Assembly: GCA_031580945.1 (NCBI GenBank)
Contig: JAVLBT010000134.1
Span: forward strand, 1 to 8,065
Direction: 5' to 3'
From: Gracilimonas sp031580945
Lineage (GTDB): Bacteria; Bacteroidota; Rhodothermia; Balneolales; Balneolaceae
DNA: 8,065 nt
Position 1 is the stretch's first letter; each line of letters starts with the position of its first letter. This document shows positions 5,858 through 8,065 of the stretch, one piece after another. The notes below the pieces were generated by a model that did no database searches, was not told the DNA's origin, and worked only from the letters and a program-made list of their open reading frames with translations. The translations under genes and the position numbers were made by a program.

Positions 5858-7271
5858 AAACTATTTTTTACTCCCCCTCCTTTTGCTATTTGGCTTTTTT
5901 AACTATCAAACTATTCAAGCACAACAATCACCGCAGCTGGCCGATCAAATTGTAGCTCATGTCAATGATAATATTATTCTGAAGTCTGAAATTGATCAAT
6001 CTGTCTCAGATTATTTACGACAGGCTCAGGTATCAGGACAACAAATTGAATTCACCAAAGACTTGTGGTATGCTTTTTTAGAGTCATCTATCGACAACTA
6101 TATTTTATTAGAAAAAGCTGAGATCGATTCCATCGTAGTATCAGACGAAGAAGTTGATGCTCAGATGGATCGGAGAATTCAACAATTATTGCAGCAAGCT
6201 GGAAGTGAACGCGCATTAGAGCAAGCTTTTGGAAAGTCTTTGATACAGATCAAAGCTGACTTCAGGGACCAGTTTCGTGAACAAATGACATCCCAGCGCG
6301 TTCAGCAGCAAAAAATGCAGTCCATTTCTATTACAAGGCCAGAAGTAAGACAATTTTTTGAGAATATTCCCCAGGATTCTCTGCCTACTATACCGGAGCA
6401 AGTTTCATTATCTCAAATAGTAATTATTCCACCTGCAAAAAAGGATGCTGAAAATCAGGCTTTGAGATACGCTAAACAGCTCAGAGATTCAATAGTGGTA
6501 CATGGAAAAACCATTGAAGAATTAGCTGCGCGTCATAGCGATGATCCGGGAACTGCCAATAGCGGCGGACAATTACCAATGATGGGTTTAGATGAATTAG
6601 TTCCGGAATACTCCGCAGCTGCATCTGCTCTTAAACCTGGCGGAATATCGAAAGTGGTTAAAACTCAATTTGGATATCACATCATTAAATTAGATCGCCG
6701 TGTAGGGGATCAAATTGAGACCTCCCATATTCTGATTTCCATTGAAGAGGATCAAATAGATGAACAATATGCTATTGACCGGCTTTCTTCACTTCGCGAT
6801 AGTATTATTTCAAATCCTGAAGTTAAGTTTTCTGATGTAGCCCGGAAATTTAGTCAGGATCCCAATACTGCCAGTCGTGGAGGCAAGCTCACTGATCCGC
6901 AGACCGGAGAACGATTAATTGCTTTGAACCGATTAGACCCATCTATGTATAGAATTGTGTTATTGATGGATGAAGTTGGTGCAATATCGGAACCTAAACC
7001 CTTCAATTTGCAAAGCCAGAATAAAAGAGCTTATAGAATAGTTCGGCTTGACGAACAAATTCCTGAACATATTGCAAATCTAAAACAAGATTATCAGCGT
7101 ATAAAGGGTATTGCTCTACAACAAAAGCAGTACCGTATTATGCAAGAATGGATGCGAGAACTTCGGGATGAAATGTATGTTGAATACAAGATTGACGTTC
7201 CCAAAAGAAAAAATATAGATCAGCCTATCCCGGGCAGCACACCAAATCCTGAAACTGAGGGTACCCGATGA
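5850..7271 (+). CDS. surA: SurA-like periplasmic chaperone/peptidylprolyl isomerase
   Basis: 473-residue exported folding factor, expected to escort outer-membrane and secreted proteins through the periplasm. It has a signal peptide (hydrophobic 6-19, cleavage probably after TIQA at 24). The SurA N-terminal domain follows (about 30-180), opening with QIVAHVNDNIILKSEID, a strongly diagnostic start. Parvulin domain 1 covers about 185-284 (HSDDPGTANSGG, then TQFGYHIIKLD) and domain 2 about 290-400 (TSHILISIEED, then FSQDPNTASRGG). A C-terminal helix (about 405-448) returns to the chaperone core, as in SurA. The conserved His at one edge is replaced in each parvulin domain: Gln189 in domain 1 and Arg396 in domain 2, so isomerase activity may be reduced. 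The C-terminal tail is Pro/Asn/Glu rich. The start overlaps the previous gene by 8 bases and the stop overlaps moxR as ATGA. Confidence 0.88.
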   Translation: MNKNYFLLPLLLLFGFFNYQTIQAQQSPQLADQIVAHVNDNIILKSEIDQSVSDYLRQAQVSGQQIEFTKDLWYAFLESSIDNYILLEKAEIDSIVVSDEEVDAQMDRRIQQLLQQAGSERALEQAFGKSLIQIKADFRDQFREQMTSQRVQQQKMQSISITRPEVRQFFENIPQDSLPTIPEQVSLSQIVIIPPAKKDAENQALRYAKQLRDSIVVHGKTIEELAARHSDDPGTANSGGQLPMMGLDELVPEYSAAASALKPGGISKVVKTQFGYHIIKLDRRVGDQIETSHILISIEEDQIDEQYAIDRLSSLRDSIISNPEVKFSDVARKFSQDPNTASRGGKLTDPQTGERLIALNRLDPSMYRIVLLMDEVGAISEPKPFNLQSQNKRAYRIVRLDEQIPEHIANLKQDYQRIKGIALQQKQYRIMQEWMRELRDEMYVEYKIDVPKRKNIDQPIPGSTPNPETEGTR

Positions 7272-8065
7272 GTACTAACACCAAAGATCCAGTGAAATTA
7301 GCAGACGAATTCAATGCAGTTTTTCATCAAATAAAAAGTGAAATTCATAAAGCTGTAATCGGTCAGGATGATATAATTGACTTACTACTTATTAGTCTTT
7401 TTTCCAAAGGACATTGCGTATTAATTGGAGTTCCCGGTTTAGCTAAAACATTGCTAATAAGAACGTTAGCGGATTCACTAAATCTTACCTTTAATCGTAT
7501 TCAGTTTACTCCTGATTTGATGCCCGGAGATATTACAGGTACGGAAGTTATTGAAGAGAACAAAGATTCTGGTCGTAAAGAATTCACATTCATTAAAGGC
7601 CCGGTGTTTGCCAACATCGTTTTGGCAGACGAGATCAACAGGACTCCTCCCAAAACGCAAGCGGCCCTTTTAGAAGGCATGCAGGAATACCATGTAACAA
7701 CGGGAGGAAAAACCTATGACCTTGATCTTCCTTTCTTCGTTTTGGCTACGCAAAACCCGATTGAACAAGAAGGTACTTATCCGCTTCCCGAGGCACAGCT
7801 TGATCGTTTTATGTTTAATATTTGGGTGGATTACCCAACGCTTGAGGAAGAAAAAGAAATTGTAAGTAAAACTACAGCGCATCAGGAATACAAAATCAAT
7901 CCTTTGGTCTCCAAAGATAAACTCAAGGAACTTCAGGAGTTAGTCAGGGAAGTTCCCGTGCCTGAGAACGTGCTCGCTTATGCTGTTGAGTTAGTATCAA
8001 AAACGAGGCCCGGTACCGACATGGCTCCAGACTTTATCAACAAATATATGAGCTGGGGAGCGGGA
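7268..8065 (+). CDS. MoxR-family AAA+ ATPase (3' end beyond window)
   Basis: Cytoplasmic AAA+ ATPase of the MoxR family, thought to act as a chaperone-like remodeller of membrane or envelope partner complexes. 266 codons are present with no stop. Visible motifs are Walker A GVPGLAKT (54-61, Lys60), Walker B IVLADEIN (117-124, Asp121/Glu122), sensor 1 in LATQNPIEQEGTYPLPEAQ (159-177, Asn163), and the LDRF arginine region (Arg180). The sequence ends at YMSWGAG, just before the usual sensor-2 PRA segment, so about 60-70 residues are missing from a typical length near 330. ATG 7268 overlaps the surA stop as ATGA, indicating translational coupling. MoxR genes in Bacteroidota are commonly followed by DUF58 and Bat (VWA) genes, which would lie beyond the window. 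That is knowledge of the group and is not seen here. Confidence 0.93.
   Translation, partial: MSTNTKDPVKLADEFNAVFHQIKSEIHKAVIGQDDIIDLLLISLFSKGHCVLIGVPGLAKTLLIRTLADSLNLTFNRIQFTPDLMPGDITGTEVIEENKDSGRKEFTFIKGPVFANIVLADEINRTPPKTQAALLEGMQEYHVTTGGKTYDLDLPFFVLATQNPIEQEGTYPLPEAQLDRFMFNIWVDYPTLEEEKEIVSKTTAHQEYKINPLVSKDKLKELQELVREVPVPENVLAYAVELVSKTRPGTDMAPDFINKYMSWGAG

Noticed and set aside
1..8065. CRISPR array, tRNA or rRNA genes
   Set aside because: No regularly spaced direct repeats, no cloverleaf with a CCA-compatible end, and no rRNA-like sequence were seen on either strand.

Overview
The window looks like a chromosomal segment of a Bacteroidota/Balneolota-type bacterium. I base this on moderate A+T content, start codons mostly without Shine-Dalgarno sequences, and a string of parvulin-type foldases leading into a MoxR AAA+ ATPase, an arrangement I associate with that group. 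A Balneola/Gracilimonas-like source is my best guess, but it is an inference.

Layout. Positions 1-72 hold the last 23 codons of a 3-hydroxyacyl-CoA dehydrogenase. Positions 73-959 are a long gene-poor stretch with palindromes, a degenerate inverted-repeat pair (96-121 and 512-538) enclosing about 0.44 kb, a clear intrinsic terminator pointing left (322-355), and two small Bacteroidota-style palindromes near 670-734. I see no convincing protein gene there. From 946/960 to the window end every gene is on the + strand with gaps or overlaps of +5, +39, +10, -8 and -4 bases, so a single transcription unit is plausible.

Genes in order: thymidine kinase (tdk), a concentrative nucleoside transporter (NupC/CNT family), a roughly 650-residue periplasmic parvulin-type peptidylprolyl isomerase whose reading frame is broken only by a 10-N assembly gap, a smaller parvulin-like lipoprotein, a SurA-like foldase with two parvulin domains, and a MoxR ATPase cut off by the window end.

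How they work together. The first two form a nucleoside salvage pair: the transporter imports nucleosides and the kinase phosphorylates (deoxy)thymidine. The next three are exported folding factors, probably serving outer-membrane and secreted proteins. The MoxR ATPase is translationally coupled to surA by an ATGA overlap and is the likely first gene of a downstream MoxR/DUF58/Bat-type envelope module.

The most notable points are the inverted-repeat-bounded intergenic segment with an orphan leftward terminator, a possible single-base homopolymer slip or four-codon leader at the tdk start, substituted zinc-ligand cysteines in Tdk, loss of one conserved His in each parvulin domain of SurA, and a mis-sized assembly gap that splits one gene. 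I did not find a clear undescribed system.
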